From Fodinibacter sp963707895 (GTDB lineage Bacteria > Actinomycetota > Actinomycetes > Actinomycetales > Dermatophilaceae), in contig CAVPRS010000011.1 of NCBI GenBank assembly GCA_963707895.1, positions 682,001 to 746,000 of the forward strand: a DNA stretch of 64,000 bases, given 5' to 3'. Position numbers and translations under genes: made by a program. Positions within the stretch are counted from its first letter, which is position 1. Each line of letters begins with the position of its first letter. Below, piece by piece: positions 8,686-19,041 of the stretch. The notes beneath the pieces are model-generated. The model did not search any database, was not told the origin of the DNA, and saw nothing but the letters and a program-made list of their open reading frames with translations.

Positions 8686-10020
8686 CTACTGGTCGATCGA
8701 AGTACGCGGGTCCGGCGCCGTCGCCGGCACGACCGCCCCCTCACGCACCTTCGGGATCGACAGCGTGATCGCCACCGACGCGAAGCACATCGCCGCCGCC
8801 ACCACCCAGGCCCAGTGGTAGTCGCCCTGGCTGGTGCGCACCCACCCGGCGACACTGGCCCCGACACCGGCACCCACCATGTGCGAGGCGAACACCCAGC
8901 CGAAGACGACACCGGAGTCGGCGAGCCCGAAGTGGCTGCGGCACAACGCGACCGTCGGTGGCACGGTGGCCACCCAGTCGAGGCCGTAGAAGACGATGAA
9001 CAGCCACATGCCCGGCGCGATGCCCGGGGCGAGCACAGCATCCAGTGCCAGCAGGGAGAGGCCGCGCCCGCCGTAGTAGGCGACGAGCAGCCAGCGCGGG
9101 TCGACCCGGTCGGTGAGCCAGCCGGAGCCGATGGTCCCGATGATGTCGAAGATGCCGACGACGGCGAGCAGCCCGGCGGCGGTGGTGCTCGGCATCCCGT
9201 GGTCGTGGGCGGCCGGCACGAAGTGGGTCTGGATGATGCCGTTGGTCGACCAGCCGCACACCCAGAAGGTGAGCACGAGCGCCCAGAAGGCCCATCGCCT
9301 GCTGGCCTTGCGGAGCACCCCGATCGCCACCCGGGCGGGGGAGGCGCCGCTGCGCTCGGCCTCGACGACGACGCTGCCCGGCTCCAGGCCGTAGGGCAGC
9401 AGGCCGTGGTCGGAGGGCCGGTCTCTCAGGAACGCGACGACGAGCACGGCCATGAGCAGGGCGAGGGCGGCGACGATGCCCGCCGCGGCGCGCCAGCCGG
9501 AGTCGACCGCGGTCCGGGCGATCAGCGGGAGGAAGAGCAGCTGGCCGGTGGCGCTCGCGGCCGAGAAGATGCCGGTGACCAGGCCGCGGTGGGTGTGGAA
9601 CCAGCGGTTGGCCACGATCGCGCCGAGCACGAGGGCCATCGCGCCGGTGCCGATGCCGATGAACACGCCCCAGAGCAGCCAGAGCTGCCACGGCTGCGTC
9701 ATCAGCAGGGTCAGCCCGCTGGCGGCGCCGACGACGACCAGCGCCGTCGCGACCGTGCGCCGGATGCCGAAGCGCTCCATGAACGCGGCCGCGAACGGCG
9801 CGATCAGCCCGTAGAGCACGAGGTTGAGGCTCACCGCCCCGGAGGTGACCGCCCGCGACCAGCCGAACTCGGCCTCGATCGGCTCGAGGAGCACGCCCGT
9901 GGAGGAGCGGAACGCCGCCGCCGCGACGAGGGCGCCGAGGGTGACGGCGGCCACGACCCACGCTCGGTGCCATCGTGTGTGCGGCGGGTCACCGACGAAT
10001 GTCCCGAGCTCCTGGGTCAC
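8686..10020 (-). CDS. Major facilitator superfamily transporter
   Basis: Twelve-helix MFS permease of 444 residues with a GTG start. The N-terminal half has FGWSRAVTSGAVSLNLVLYGLIAPF, an arrangement seen in oxalate/formate antiporter and monocarboxylate-type MFS proteins. The ERFGIRR loop after helix 2 resembles MFS motif A. The C-terminal half repeats the pattern (GSGWLTDRVDPRWLL). The substrate is unknown. A GATGCT box lies 6 nt upstream of the start (10027-10032 on the plus strand), so the transcript may be leaderless. It is divergent from the aldolase-type gene at 10050 with only 29 bp between them. Confidence 0.85.
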   Translation of the reverse strand: MTQELGTFVGDPPHTRWHRAWVVAAVTLGALVAAAAFRSSTGVLLEPIEAEFGWSRAVTSGAVSLNLVLYGLIAPFAAAFMERFGIRRTVATALVVVGAASGLTLLMTQPWQLWLLWGVFIGIGTGAMALVLGAIVANRWFHTHRGLVTGIFSAASATGQLLFLPLIARTAVDSGWRAAAGIVAALALLMAVLVVAFLRDRPSDHGLLPYGLEPGSVVVEAERSGASPARVAIGVLRKASRRWAFWALVLTFWVCGWSTNGIIQTHFVPAAHDHGMPSTTAAGLLAVVGIFDIIGTIGSGWLTDRVDPRWLLVAYYGGRGLSLLALDAVLAPGIAPGMWLFIVFYGLDWVATVPPTVALCRSHFGLADSGVVFGWVFASHMVGAGVGASVAGWVRTSQGDYHWAWVVAAAMCFASVAITLSIPKVREGAVVPATAPDPRTSIDQ

Positions 10021-10036
10021 CGGGCCAGCATCGCAC

Positions 10037-10042
10037 TAGGGT
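10037..10042 (+). promoter_or_regulatory. -10 box TAGGGT, leaderless-type, for the gene at 10050
   Basis: TAGGGT fits the actinobacterial TANNNT -10 consensus. Only 7 nt separate it from the GTG, so transcription would start at or next to the start codon. No ribosome-binding site is visible in the 29-bp divergent gap. Confidence 0.55.
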
Positions 10043-10049
10043 CGGCACC

Positions 10050-11204
10050 GTGACACGCACGGACCACTGGGCGAGAGCGACCGCCGGACTGCCGGCACCG
10101 CTCGTCGCCGTCGACCTCGACGCCTTCGACGCCAATGCCGACGACCTCGTGCGACGGGCCGGTGGGCTGCCCATCCGGGTCGCCTCGAAGTCGGTGCGCT
10201 GCCGCACCCTGCTCGACCGGGTGCTGGCCCGCCCCGGGTTCGCCGGCGTGATGGCGTATGCCGTGCCCGAGGCGGTCTGGCTCGCGGGTGCGGGGGTGCG
10301 CGACGTGTTCGTCGCCTACCCCTCGGTCGACGAGGCCGCGCTCCGCACGGTGGCCACCGACGACCTGCTGCGCGCCGAGGTGACCGTCACGGTCGACTCG
10401 GTCGAGCAGGTGCGCTGGCTGCGCGACACCCTCGGCGCCGACGTCGCGGGCCTCGGGGTGGCGCTCGACGTCGACGCGTCGCTGCGGGTGGGCCGGGTGC
10501 ACCTCGGGGTGCGTCGCTCGCCGACCCGCACGGCCGACCAGGCCCTCACGGTCGTGCGCGCTGCGCTGGGCGTCGGGCTCGACGTGCGTGGCGTGATGTT
10601 CTACGACGCCCAGGTGGCCGGCCTCCCCGACGCCGGCCCGCACATCCGCACCATGAAGCGGAGGTCCGTGCGCGAGCTGGGCGAGCGGCGGCACGCGGTC
10701 GTGACCGCGGTGCGCGGTGAGACCCACCTGCGGTTCGTCAACGGCGGTGGCACCGGCAGCCTGCACCGCTTCGGCGACGACGCCGCGGTCACCGAGCTGG
10801 CGGCGGGCTCCGGGCTGTACGCCCCGACCCTCTTCGACGGCTACGACGACTTCGACCCCCGGCCCGCGATGGCGTTCGCCCTCCCGGTGGTGCGGCGGCC
10901 CGGACCGGGCTACGTCACCGCCTTCGGCGGCGGCTACGTGTCCAGCGGCGAGCCCGGCTGGTCCCGCGTGCCGTCACCGGTGCGCCGCGGACTGTCGCTC
11001 GTGCGCACCGAGGCGGCCGGCGAGGTGCAGACGCCGCTGCACGGCGACGACGCCGACGGCCTGCGGGTCGGCGACCGGGTGTGGATGCGCGGTGCCAAGG
11101 CCGGCGAGCTGCTCGAGCGGTTCGACGTCGTGCACCTGGTGGCCGGGGACGAGCTGGTCGACAGCGTTCCGTCGTATCGCGGTGAGGGAAGGAACTTCGG
11201 GTGA
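10050..11204 (+). CDS. PLP-dependent amino acid deaminase/aldolase, alanine-racemase N-terminal fold
   Basis: Fold-type III PLP enzyme related to D-threonine aldolase and D-serine dehydratase. It has 384 residues from GTG 10050. The N-terminal barrel begins APLVAVDLDAFDANADDLVRR, with the PLP lysine in PIRVASKSVRC (Lys in ASKS). RFVNGGGTGS is the phosphate-binding region. The C-terminal part carries GDRVWMRGAKAGELLERFD, the metal- and substrate-contacting domain of this group. It overlaps the next flavoprotein gene by 4 nt. This pair recurs in actinobacteria and may act in one pathway. The substrate is not known. Confidence 0.8.
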   Translation: MTRTDHWARATAGLPAPLVAVDLDAFDANADDLVRRAGGLPIRVASKSVRCRTLLDRVLARPGFAGVMAYAVPEAVWLAGAGVRDVFVAYPSVDEAALRTVATDDLLRAEVTVTVDSVEQVRWLRDTLGADVAGLGVALDVDASLRVGRVHLGVRRSPTRTADQALTVVRAALGVGLDVRGVMFYDAQVAGLPDAGPHIRTMKRRSVRELGERRHAVVTAVRGETHLRFVNGGGTGSLHRFGDDAAVTELAAGSGLYAPTLFDGYDDFDPRPAMAFALPVVRRPGPGYVTAFGGGYVSSGEPGWSRVPSPVRRGLSLVRTEAAGEVQTPLHGDDADGLRVGDRVWMRGAKAGELLERFDVVHLVAGDELVDSVPSYRGEGRNFG

Positions 11205-12502
11205 GTGAGTGGCGCAACTGGGGCGGCAACGTGACCGCTGCCCCGGCCCAGGTGGAGCACGCCGGTTCGGTGCAGGGCATCGTGGATGCCGTGCAGCGGG
11301 CTGCCGCGACCGGCCTGCGGGTCCGGGTGGCCGGGACGGGCCACTCGTTCACCCCGCTCGTCGCGACGGACGGACTGCTGCTGCACGTCGACCGGCTGAG
11401 CGGCGTGCTCGGGGTCGACCGGGACCGGCGCCGGGTGCGGGTGCTCGCCGGCACCCCGCTGCACGTGCTCAACCCGGCGCTGCAGTCGCTCGGGCTCGCG
11501 CTGCCCAACCTCGGTGACATCGACCGGCAGACGATCAGCGGCGCCATCGCGACGGGGACGCACGGCACCGGAACCCGCCGCCAGGGCATCGCGGCCGCCG
11601 TCAGCGGGCTCAGCCTGGTGCTGGCCGACGGGTCGAGCCTGGAGTGCTCGGCCGAGGTCGAGCCCGAGGTGTTCGCCGCGGCCCGGGTCGGGCTCGGCGC
11701 GCTCGGCGTGGTCACCGAGGTCGAGCTGCAGTGCGTGCCGGCCTACCGGCTGCACGCCAAGGAGGCGGGAGCCTCGTTGACCGAGCTGCTCCCCGTCATC
11801 CAGGCCGAGGCCGACGCCACCGACCACCTCGACCTGCACTGGTTCCCGCACACCGACCGGGTGCTCACCAAGCGCAACGACGTCGTCGAGGGCGGCGAGG
11901 GCCCGCCGCCGCTGGCACCGTGGCGGGCCCGGCTGGACGACGACCTGCTCGCCAACCGGGTCTTCGAGGTGGCCAACCGGCTCGGTGCGGCGCGTCCCTC
12001 GCTCGTGCCCACCATCAACCGGCTCAGCTCGCGGGTCCTCGGGTCCCGGGAGTACGCGGACGACTCGTGGAAGGTGTTCTGCTCCTCGCGGGAGGTGCGG
12101 TTCGTCGAGAGCGAGTACGCGGTGCCGCGGCACGAGGTCGAGGCGGTTCTCACCGAGCTCCGCGCGTGGTTCGCCCGCACCGACGCCCCCGTCTCCTTCC
12201 CGGTGGAGGTGCGCTTCATCGCCGCCGACGACGTCTGGCTGTCGACGGCCCACGACCGTGACAACGCCTACGTCGCGGTGCACCAGTACCACCGGATGGA
12301 CCCACGGCCGCTGTTCGCGGCGTTCGAGGCGATCGTCGCCGAGCACGAGGGCCGCCCGCACTGGGGCAAGGTGCACACGCTGGGTGCCGAGCGCCTGCAC
12401 GAGCTCTATCCGCGCTTCGACGACTTCCGGGCGGTGCGCGAACGCCTCGACCCGGGCCACCTGTTCACCAACGACCACGTGGCACACCTGCTCGACGGAT
12501 GA
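11201..12502 (+). CDS. FAD-linked oxidoreductase, D-arabinono-1,4-lactone oxidase family
   Basis: VAO/PCMH-type flavoprotein of 433 residues. The FAD domain has RVAGTGHSFTPL (about residues 43-54) and SGAIATGTHGTGTRR, the pyrophosphate-binding loop. The His that may carry covalent FAD in this family lies in the GHSF segment. The C-terminal ALO domain ends with PHWGKVHTL (the family HWxK signature) and LDPGHLFTNDHVAHLL. Homologues oxidise aldonolactones or related sugar acids; here the electron acceptor and substrate are unknown. The GTG start overlaps the preceding PLP enzyme, so the two are likely co-expressed. Confidence 0.85.
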   Translation: MSEWRNWGGNVTAAPAQVEHAGSVQGIVDAVQRAAATGLRVRVAGTGHSFTPLVATDGLLLHVDRLSGVLGVDRDRRRVRVLAGTPLHVLNPALQSLGLALPNLGDIDRQTISGAIATGTHGTGTRRQGIAAAVSGLSLVLADGSSLECSAEVEPEVFAAARVGLGALGVVTEVELQCVPAYRLHAKEAGASLTELLPVIQAEADATDHLDLHWFPHTDRVLTKRNDVVEGGEGPPPLAPWRARLDDDLLANRVFEVANRLGAARPSLVPTINRLSSRVLGSREYADDSWKVFCSSREVRFVESEYAVPRHEVEAVLTELRAWFARTDAPVSFPVEVRFIAADDVWLSTAHDRDNAYVAVHQYHRMDPRPLFAAFEAIVAEHEGRPHWGKVHTLGAERLHELYPRFDDFRAVRERLDPGHLFTNDHVAHLLDG

Positions 12503-12526
12503 GCCCTGGGTCGGGGCGTCCTGGGC

Positions 12527-13135
12527 TCAGGACGTGGACGGCGGCTGGTTCCCGGTTGGCGAGGGCCGTTCGCCGGCCGTGAGCTCCTCGCGGAGCCGGG
12601 GCTCGGTGCGCCGCTCGGGGTGGATGCCGCGCTTGTCGGCGTAGAACGCCCGCACGAGGTCCATGTCGGCGACCACGTCGTTCGTCGCTGTGATGGTGGG
12701 ACCGAAACCCGCTGTGCGAGAGGGGCCGTCGATGAACGCGAGATCGATCGGCAGCTTGGCGGCGCGCGCGATGCGCCAGAAGCCCGACTTCCAGTACTCG
12801 CCGCGGGAGCGGGTTCCCTCGGCCGCGAGGACGAGCAGGAACGGCTCCCCGCTGCGAGCCTCCGTCACCAGCTCGCGGACCACGGCCCCCGGGTTGTCGC
12901 GGTCGAGCGGGATGCCGCCCAGGCGGGGCAGCACCCAGCCCAGGGGTCCGCGGAAGAGCTCCTTCTTGATGAGCACGCGCGGGCTGACGCCGCCGCGCCA
13001 CATGATGAGCAGCATCATCACGAAGTCCCAGTTCGACGTGTGCGGGGCGCCGACCAGGATGCCGGAGCGCGGGACCTCGCCGACGGCGGTCCAGCGGGTG
13101 GCCCACAGCACGAACCTGGCGAGCCGGCTCCTCAT
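12527..13135 (-). CDS. 1-acyl-glycerol-3-phosphate acyltransferase family protein
   Basis: PlsC-like acyltransferase of 202 residues. The catalytic HX4D motif reads HTSNWD (GILVGAPHTSNWDFVMM), and the second motif is EGTRSRGEYWKSGF, with the Arg and Glu expected to bind the acceptor phosphate. I chose ATG 13135 because a longer in-frame start at 13249 would run into the divergent gene and adds non-conserved residues. The short length and the lack of a clear N-terminal membrane helix resemble the small actinobacterial PlsC paralogues. The acceptor lipid is uncertain. Confidence 0.85.
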   Translation of the reverse strand: MRSRLARFVLWATRWTAVGEVPRSGILVGAPHTSNWDFVMMLLIMWRGGVSPRVLIKKELFRGPLGWVLPRLGGIPLDRDNPGAVVRELVTEARSGEPFLLVLAAEGTRSRGEYWKSGFWRIARAAKLPIDLAFIDGPSRTAGFGPTITATNDVVADMDLVRAFYADKRGIHPERRTEPRLREELTAGERPSPTGNQPPSTS

Positions 13136-13247
13136 CGCGTTCCTTCCCGGATGCCGCGGCGCAGCGGCGCCGTCGGGTGCCCAACCTACGGGAGTACCGC
13201 CGCGGCCCGGGAGGCGGGAGGATGGGCCTCGACGAACGGAGAGCACC

Positions 13248-13736
13248 ATGGGCGACGAGGCCGGGCGGGCTCCCTACCTGCCGCCACGGTGGTTCATCCA
13301 CCTCGCCTGGCGTGTCCACCGCGCCCTGTACCGCGTGACCGGCGGCCGGGTGGGCCTCTGGCGGCCGCGAGGGACGAAGTGGGGCACCCTGCAGCTGACC
13401 GTCCCGGGGCGGCGCAGCGGACACGAGCGCAGCGTCATGCTCGGCTACGTCGAGGACGGCCCCGACCTCGTGACCCTGGCGATGAACGGCTGGGGCGAGG
13501 GGGAGCCGGCGTGGTGGCTGAACCTGCAGGCGCACCCGGAGGCCCTCGTCGAGCTGAAGGGGGAGACGAGGCAGGTGACCGGGCACGCGGCGACCGGCGC
13601 CGAGCGGGAGCGCCTGTGGGCCCGCTGGCGCGAGACCGACGATAACCTCGACGCCTTCGCCGCCCGGCGGCCGTCCGAGACCGCGGTGGTCGTGCTCGAG
13701 CCGACGGGTGCGGTCCCGGGCGACACGAGCGACTGA
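13248..13736 (+). CDS. Nitroreductase-family deazaflavin-dependent oxidoreductase (Ddn-like)
   Basis: Protein of 162 residues with the split beta-barrel fold of F420-binding Ddn/FDOR-B proteins: LTVPGRRSGHERSVMLGYVEDGPDLVTLAMNGWGEGEPAWWLNLQAHPEALVEL matches that family along its length (described here in parts: GRRSG near residue 53, then AWWLNL and HPEALVEL). These proteins use reduced F420 or bind other flavin-like ligands. ATG 13248 has a GGAG site 6 nt upstream. The C-terminal 25 residues are poorly conserved. The in vivo substrate is unknown. Confidence 0.85.
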   Translation: MGDEAGRAPYLPPRWFIHLAWRVHRALYRVTGGRVGLWRPRGTKWGTLQLTVPGRRSGHERSVMLGYVEDGPDLVTLAMNGWGEGEPAWWLNLQAHPEALVELKGETRQVTGHAATGAERERLWARWRETDDNLDAFAARRPSETAVVVLEPTGAVPGDTSD

Positions 13737-13802
13737 CCGGCCGGGTGCCGTCCACCCGCTCGGGGTGATGCTGGCGGGTCCTGGCCGGCGCAGCATGGCG
13801 TC

Positions 13803-14531
13803 ATGGTCAAGGAGCAGATGGCCCGGCGCCGGTCGGCTCGTGCCGCCCGTCGTCGCGAGCGGCACGAGCTGAAGGACGTCGGCTACGAGCTCTTCGTGGC
13901 CGCCGTCTCGGTGCTCTCGCTCGTCAACCTCGTGCTGATGTACGTGGTGTCCGACCACAGCCTCGACACCGTACTGCTCGTCATGAACGTCCTGTTGACC
14001 GCCATCCTCTTCGTCGACTTCGTCTACCGGCTGGCGACGGCGCCGTCGCGGTCGGGCTACTTCTTCCGCCTGTACGGCTGGGCCGACCTGCTGTCGAGCC
14101 TGCCCTTCCCCCAGGCGAAAGTCTTCCGGATCTTCCGCCTGGTGCGCGTGGCTCAGCTGATGCGGGCCAGAGGGGGCCGGTTGATCGGCCGCGGGCTGCT
14201 GCGCAACCGGGCGGGCAGCGCCCTGCTCAGCCTGCTGCTCATGGGCATCCTCGTGCTCGAGTTCGGCAGCCTGTGGATGCTCGCGCTGGAGCAGTCGGCC
14301 CCGGGGGCCAACATCACGACGGCCTCCGACTCGATCTGGTACGTCGTCGTGACGATCTCCACCGTCGGCTACGGCGACCAGTACCCCGTGACGAACGAGG
14401 GTCGGATGCTGGGGTCGGGGATCATCGTGATCGGCGTCGGCATCTTCGGCACGTTCACGGGCTACCTGGCCAACCTCTTCCTCGCCCCGAAGCGGCCGCT
14501 GCGTCACCCGGGCGAGGCACAGGCCGACTGA
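13803..14531 (+). CDS. Potassium channel, C-terminal tail cut by an apparent +1 frameshift
   Basis: Ion channel of 242 residues. After a basic N-terminus come hydrophobic helices near residues 25-50 and 57-77 and an S4-like arginine stretch (KVFRIFRLVRVAQLMR). The pore helices then surround the K+ filter TVGYGD (Thr187-Asp192). It ends soon after the last helix (GYLANLFLAPKRP) at a TGA. Directly downstream, in frame +1, lies a well-coded acidic coiled coil ending at 14670, like the cytoplasmic tail usual in such channels. Dropping one base near 14529 joins them smoothly. The channel core is intact. Confidence 0.88.
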   Translation: MVKEQMARRRSARAARRRERHELKDVGYELFVAAVSVLSLVNLVLMYVVSDHSLDTVLLVMNVLLTAILFVDFVYRLATAPSRSGYFFRLYGWADLLSSLPFPQAKVFRIFRLVRVAQLMRARGGRLIGRGLLRNRAGSALLSLLLMGILVLEFGSLWMLALEQSAPGANITTASDSIWYVVVTISTVGYGDQYPVTNEGRMLGSGIIVIGVGIFGTFTGYLANLFLAPKRPLRHPGEAQAD

Positions 14532-14670
14532 GGGCACTGAGACCGACGAGGTCGCGGACGACACCCGCGAGCGGGTGGAGAACCTGCGCGCCCTGCTCGC
14601 CCAGCAGCAGGAGGCCATCGAGGAGCTCGACGCCCTCCTGACCCGCGCGCCTCCGCCGCCGACCGCCTGA
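14530..14670 (+). other. Out-of-frame coiled-coil tail of the channel gene
   Basis: Reading in the frame that ends at TGA 14668-14670 gives EGTETDEVADDTRERVENLR, then ALLAQQQEAIEELDALL and a Pro-rich end. Nearly every codon ends in G or C, and the heptad Leu/Ile pattern predicts a coiled coil. There is no start codon or ribosome-binding site, so it makes sense only as the displaced C-terminus of the upstream channel. Confidence 0.7.
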
Positions 14671-14679
14671 GCCGGTCGC

Positions 14680-15677
14680 TCAGGGGCAGGGTTCGGGAGC
14701 GTCGGTTGCCAGCGCCACAGCGACCCGCCGACGCTCGGTGCGGGCGCTGTTCACGCTGCGCAGCGAGTCGATGCTGAGCAGCACCAGCGCGACCCAGACG
14801 ATGCCGAACCCGACCCAGAGCCGGGCGCTCACGTGCTCGCCGAGCACGAGCACGCCGACGAGCAGCTGGAGCACCGGGGTGATGAACTGGATCAGGCCCA
14901 CGGTGACCAGCGGCAGGCGGCGTGCTGCGGCCGCGAACAGGAGCAGCGGCACGGCGGTGACCACGCCCGCCATCACCAGGAGCGAGGTGTGGCCGGTGCC
15001 GTGGTCGAGGAAGGTGGTCTCGCCGCGCGAAACGAGGATGGCCAGCACGACGACAGCGATCGGCGCCAGCACTGCGGTCTCGGCGGTGAGCGAGTGCATC
15101 GCCTCGAGGCTGGCCCCCACCTTCTTCTTGGTCAGGCCGTAGAGCCCGAACGAGAAGGCCAGGGTGAGAGCGATCCAGGGCAGCACGCCGCCGGCGACCG
15201 CGAGGTAGACCGCGGCGAACGCTCCGGTGCCCACCGCCGCCCACTGCAGCGGTCGAAGCCGCTCGCCGAGCACGACGACGCCCAGCGCCACGGTGACGAT
15301 GGGGTTGAGGAAGTAACCCAGCGCGGCCTCGTAGGTGCGGCCGGTGAGCACGGCGAGCACGTAGACCGTCCAGTTCGTGGCGATGAGCAGGGCGGCGATG
15401 GTGATGCCGCCGACGAGCCGAGGGCGGGCGACGAAGGGGCGGATCCACCCCAGGTCGCGCCGCACGAGCAGCACGACGGCGCACACGGCGAGGGTCCACA
15501 GGATCCGGTGGCCGAGGATCTCGAACGCGCCGGCGGGCTTCAGCGCCGCGAAGTAGAGCGGGAAGAGGCCCCAGATGCCGTAGGCGAGGAAGCCGTAGAC
15601 CGTGCCGCGCCTGACCTCGCCGTCGGCGGCCGCGTCGGGTGCTCCCGCCCCCTCCGTGTCCGGCGGGGGCGCCGAGG

Positions 15678-15681
<4 letters not shown>
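14680..15681 (-). CDS. rarD: EamA-family transporter RarD
   Basis: Ten-helix drug/metabolite transporter of 333 residues. After about 25 polar residues it starts RRGTVYGFLAYGIWGLFPLYF. It contains the RarD signature regions LGHRILWTL, GYFLNPIVTVALGVVVLGER and GLIQFITPVLQLLVGVLVLGE. E. coli RarD was linked to chloramphenicol sensitivity; the natural substrate is unknown. The GTG start overlaps the korB stop, so it is probably the third gene of the korA-korB-rarD operon. The metabolic reason for that is unclear. Confidence 0.88.
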
Positions 15682-16771
<1,090 letters not shown>

Positions 16772-16775
<4 letters not shown>

Positions 16776-18637
16776 GAGAGCTCCTCGAGGGTCGTGGAGA
16801 TGACGTCGGCGAGCTCGACGGTCGAGAACGGCAGGCCGCGCACCGACGTGTGCGAGCGGATGTCGACGAGGAACTCGGCGCGCAGCAGCAGCGCGAGCTG
16901 CCCGAGGTTCATCTCGGGCACGACGACGCGGTCGTAGTCCTTCAGCAGCTTGCCGAGGTTGTTCGGGAAGGGGTTGAGGTTGCTCAGGTGGGCCCGGGCG
17001 ACGTCGTGGCCGGCGTTGCGCACCACCCTGGTCGCGGCCGCGATGGGCCCGTAGGTGGAGCCCCAGCCGAGCACGAGCACCCGGGCGTTGCCGCTCGGGT
17101 CGTCGACCTCGAGGTCGGGCACCGTGATGCCGTCGACCTTGGCCTGGCGCAGGCGGGTCATCTTGTCGTGGTTGTCGGGGTCGTAGCTGATGTTGCCGGT
17201 GACGTCGGCCTTCTCGATGCCGCCGATGCGGTGCTCGAGGCCGGCGGTGCCGGGGACGGCCCACGGCCGGGCGAGGGTCTCCTCGTCGCGCAGGAACGGG
17301 TGGAAGACCGGCTCGCCCTTGTCGTCGGTGCCGTTGGGGGCGCTGGCGAACTCGACGTGCAGGTCGGGGAGGCTCTCGACGTCAGGGACGCTCCACGGCT
17401 CGGACCCGTTGGCGAGGTAGCCGTCGGACAGCAGGAACACCGGGGTGCGGTAGGTCGTGGCGATGCGCACGGCATCCATGGCGGCCCGGAAGCAGTCGGC
17501 GGGCGTCTGGGGGGCGACGATCGGCACCGGCGACTCGCCGTTGCGGCCGAACATCGCCTGGAGCAGGTCGGCCTGCTCGGTCTTGGTGGGCAGGCCGGTG
17601 GAGGGGCCTCCGCGCTGCACGTCGACGATGATCAGGGGCAGCTCGAGCGAGACGGCCAGCCCGATCGACTCCGACTTCAGGGCCACGCCCGGGCCGCTCG
17701 TGGTGGTGACGCCGATCGCGCCGCCGAAGCTGGCCCCGAGCGCGATGCCGATGCCGGCGATCTCGTCCTCGGCCTGCAGGGTGGTGACGCCGTGCCGCTT
17801 GAGCGCCGCGAGGGCGTGCAGGATGTCGGACGCGGGGGTGATGGGGTACGAGCCGAGCACGAGGGGCAGGCCGGCCCGGTGGGCGGCGGCGACCAGCCCG
17901 AGCGCGAGTGCGGTGTTGCCGGTGACGTTGCGGTAGGTGCCGGCGGGCATCTTCGCGGGGGCGACGACGTAGGACGAGGCGAAGTCCTCGGTGGTCTCGC
18001 CGTAGTTCCAGCCGGCGCGCAGGGCCGCGAGGTTGGCCTCGAGGATGTCGGGTCGCGCACCGAACTTCCTGGTGAGGAAGGCCTCGGTGCCGGTGGTGGG
18101 GCGGGTGTACATCCACGACAGGAGGCCGAGGGCGAACATGTTCTTCGCCCGCTCCTTCTCCTTGCGGGTCAGCCCCGGGAAGTCGGCGAGGGCCTCGACG
18201 GTGATGCTCGTCAGGGCCACCGCGTGCACGTGGAAGGACTCGAGGGTGCCGTCGTCGACCGGGCTCGCCGCGTAGCCGACCTTGGCGAGGTTGCGGCTGG
18301 TGAACTCGTCGGTGTTGACGATGATCGTGGCGCCGCGGGGGACGTCGCCGAGGTTGGCCTTGAGCGCCGCGGGGTTCATCGCGACGAGCACGTCGGGGGC
18401 GTCACCGGGCGTGAGCACGTCGTGGTCGGCGAAGTGCAGCTGGAAGCTGCTGACCCCCGGCAGGGTCCCCTGGGGGGCCCGGATCTCGGCCGGGAAGTTG
18501 GGCAGCGTCGACAGGTCGTTGCCCATCGCCGCGGTCTCGCTCGTGAAGCGGTCCCCGGTGAGCTGCATCCCGTCACCCGAGTCACCGGCGAAACGGATCA
18601 CCACGCGGTCGAGCGTGTGGACGGTCTTGCTGCTCAC
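16772..18637 (-). CDS. korA: 2-oxoacid:ferredoxin oxidoreductase, fused gamma-alpha subunit
   Basis: Protein of 621 residues with a GTG start. The N-terminal gamma domain (about 1-190) begins VVIRFAGDSGDGMQLTGDRF. The alpha pyrimidine-binding domain follows, with LVLGSYPITPASDILHAL, AEDEIAGIGIALGASFGG and TTTSGPGVALKSESIGLAV. The C-terminal domain contains VLVLGWGSTYGPI. This gamma-alpha fusion is the usual actinobacterial KorA. A possible -10 (TACGAT read on the minus strand, 18714-18719) lies about 77 nt upstream. It is divergent from the second complex I set, which could use its reduced ferredoxin. Confidence 0.93.
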
Positions 18638-18868
18638 TGTTCACCCTGGTCGGTCGGCGAAAGGTCGTTGGTCTGCTGCGCCTGCCGGTGTGCCGCAGGG
18701 CGCAGCGTCATCCATCGTACGACTCCGCGGCCCGGTGTTCACTGGTGTCCACGGTCTGCGCGAAGGTTTGGTTCGGGGGAGTGCTCCCCATTGCCGCGAC
18801 CGCCTCCACGGGTCGACAGTGGTGCCCACGACGAGCTCCGGGGGGAGCAGGTCCGGTCAGGGGTGACG

Positions 18869-18994
18869 CCGGGGTGGCGACTGGCTGTTGGGGGCGTGAC
18901 CGGACGACCACTGGCCGTCCCTGACCGCGCGGGCGACCGGCCCGGGGTGGCGACTGGCTGTTGGGGGCGTGACCGGACGACCACTGGCCGTCCC
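18869..18994. repeat. Two perfect 53-bp direct repeats upstream of nuoA2
   Basis: Copy 1 spans 18869-18921 and copy 2 spans 18942-18994, identical over 53 bp at a 73-bp period (from CCGGGGTGGCGA to CTGGCCGTCCC). They lie in the 404-bp gap between korA (-) and nuoA2 (+), and copy 2 ends 34 nt before the presumed nuoA2 -10 box. I see no gene in this gap; a 111-codon minus-strand frame there is an artefact of the repeat. A duplicated regulator-binding region or a recent tandem duplication would both fit. Confidence 0.8.
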
Positions 18995-19028
18995 CCGCCG
19001 GTAAGGGGCGCGGGCGAGGGGCCACGGC

Positions 19029-19034
19029 TACGCT
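19029..19034 (+). promoter_or_regulatory. -10 box TACGCT, leaderless-type, for nuoA2
   Basis: TACGCT matches TANNNT, with 7 nt before ATG 19042. There is no purine-rich ribosome-binding site in between, so a leaderless or near-leaderless mRNA is expected. Confidence 0.55.
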
Positions 19035-19041
19035 GGCCGGC

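Noticed and set aside
13136..13249. Longer N-terminus for the PlsC-like protein (start at 13249)
   Set aside because: It would overlap the divergent Ddn-like gene start and adds unconserved residues; ATG 13135 gives the normal family start.
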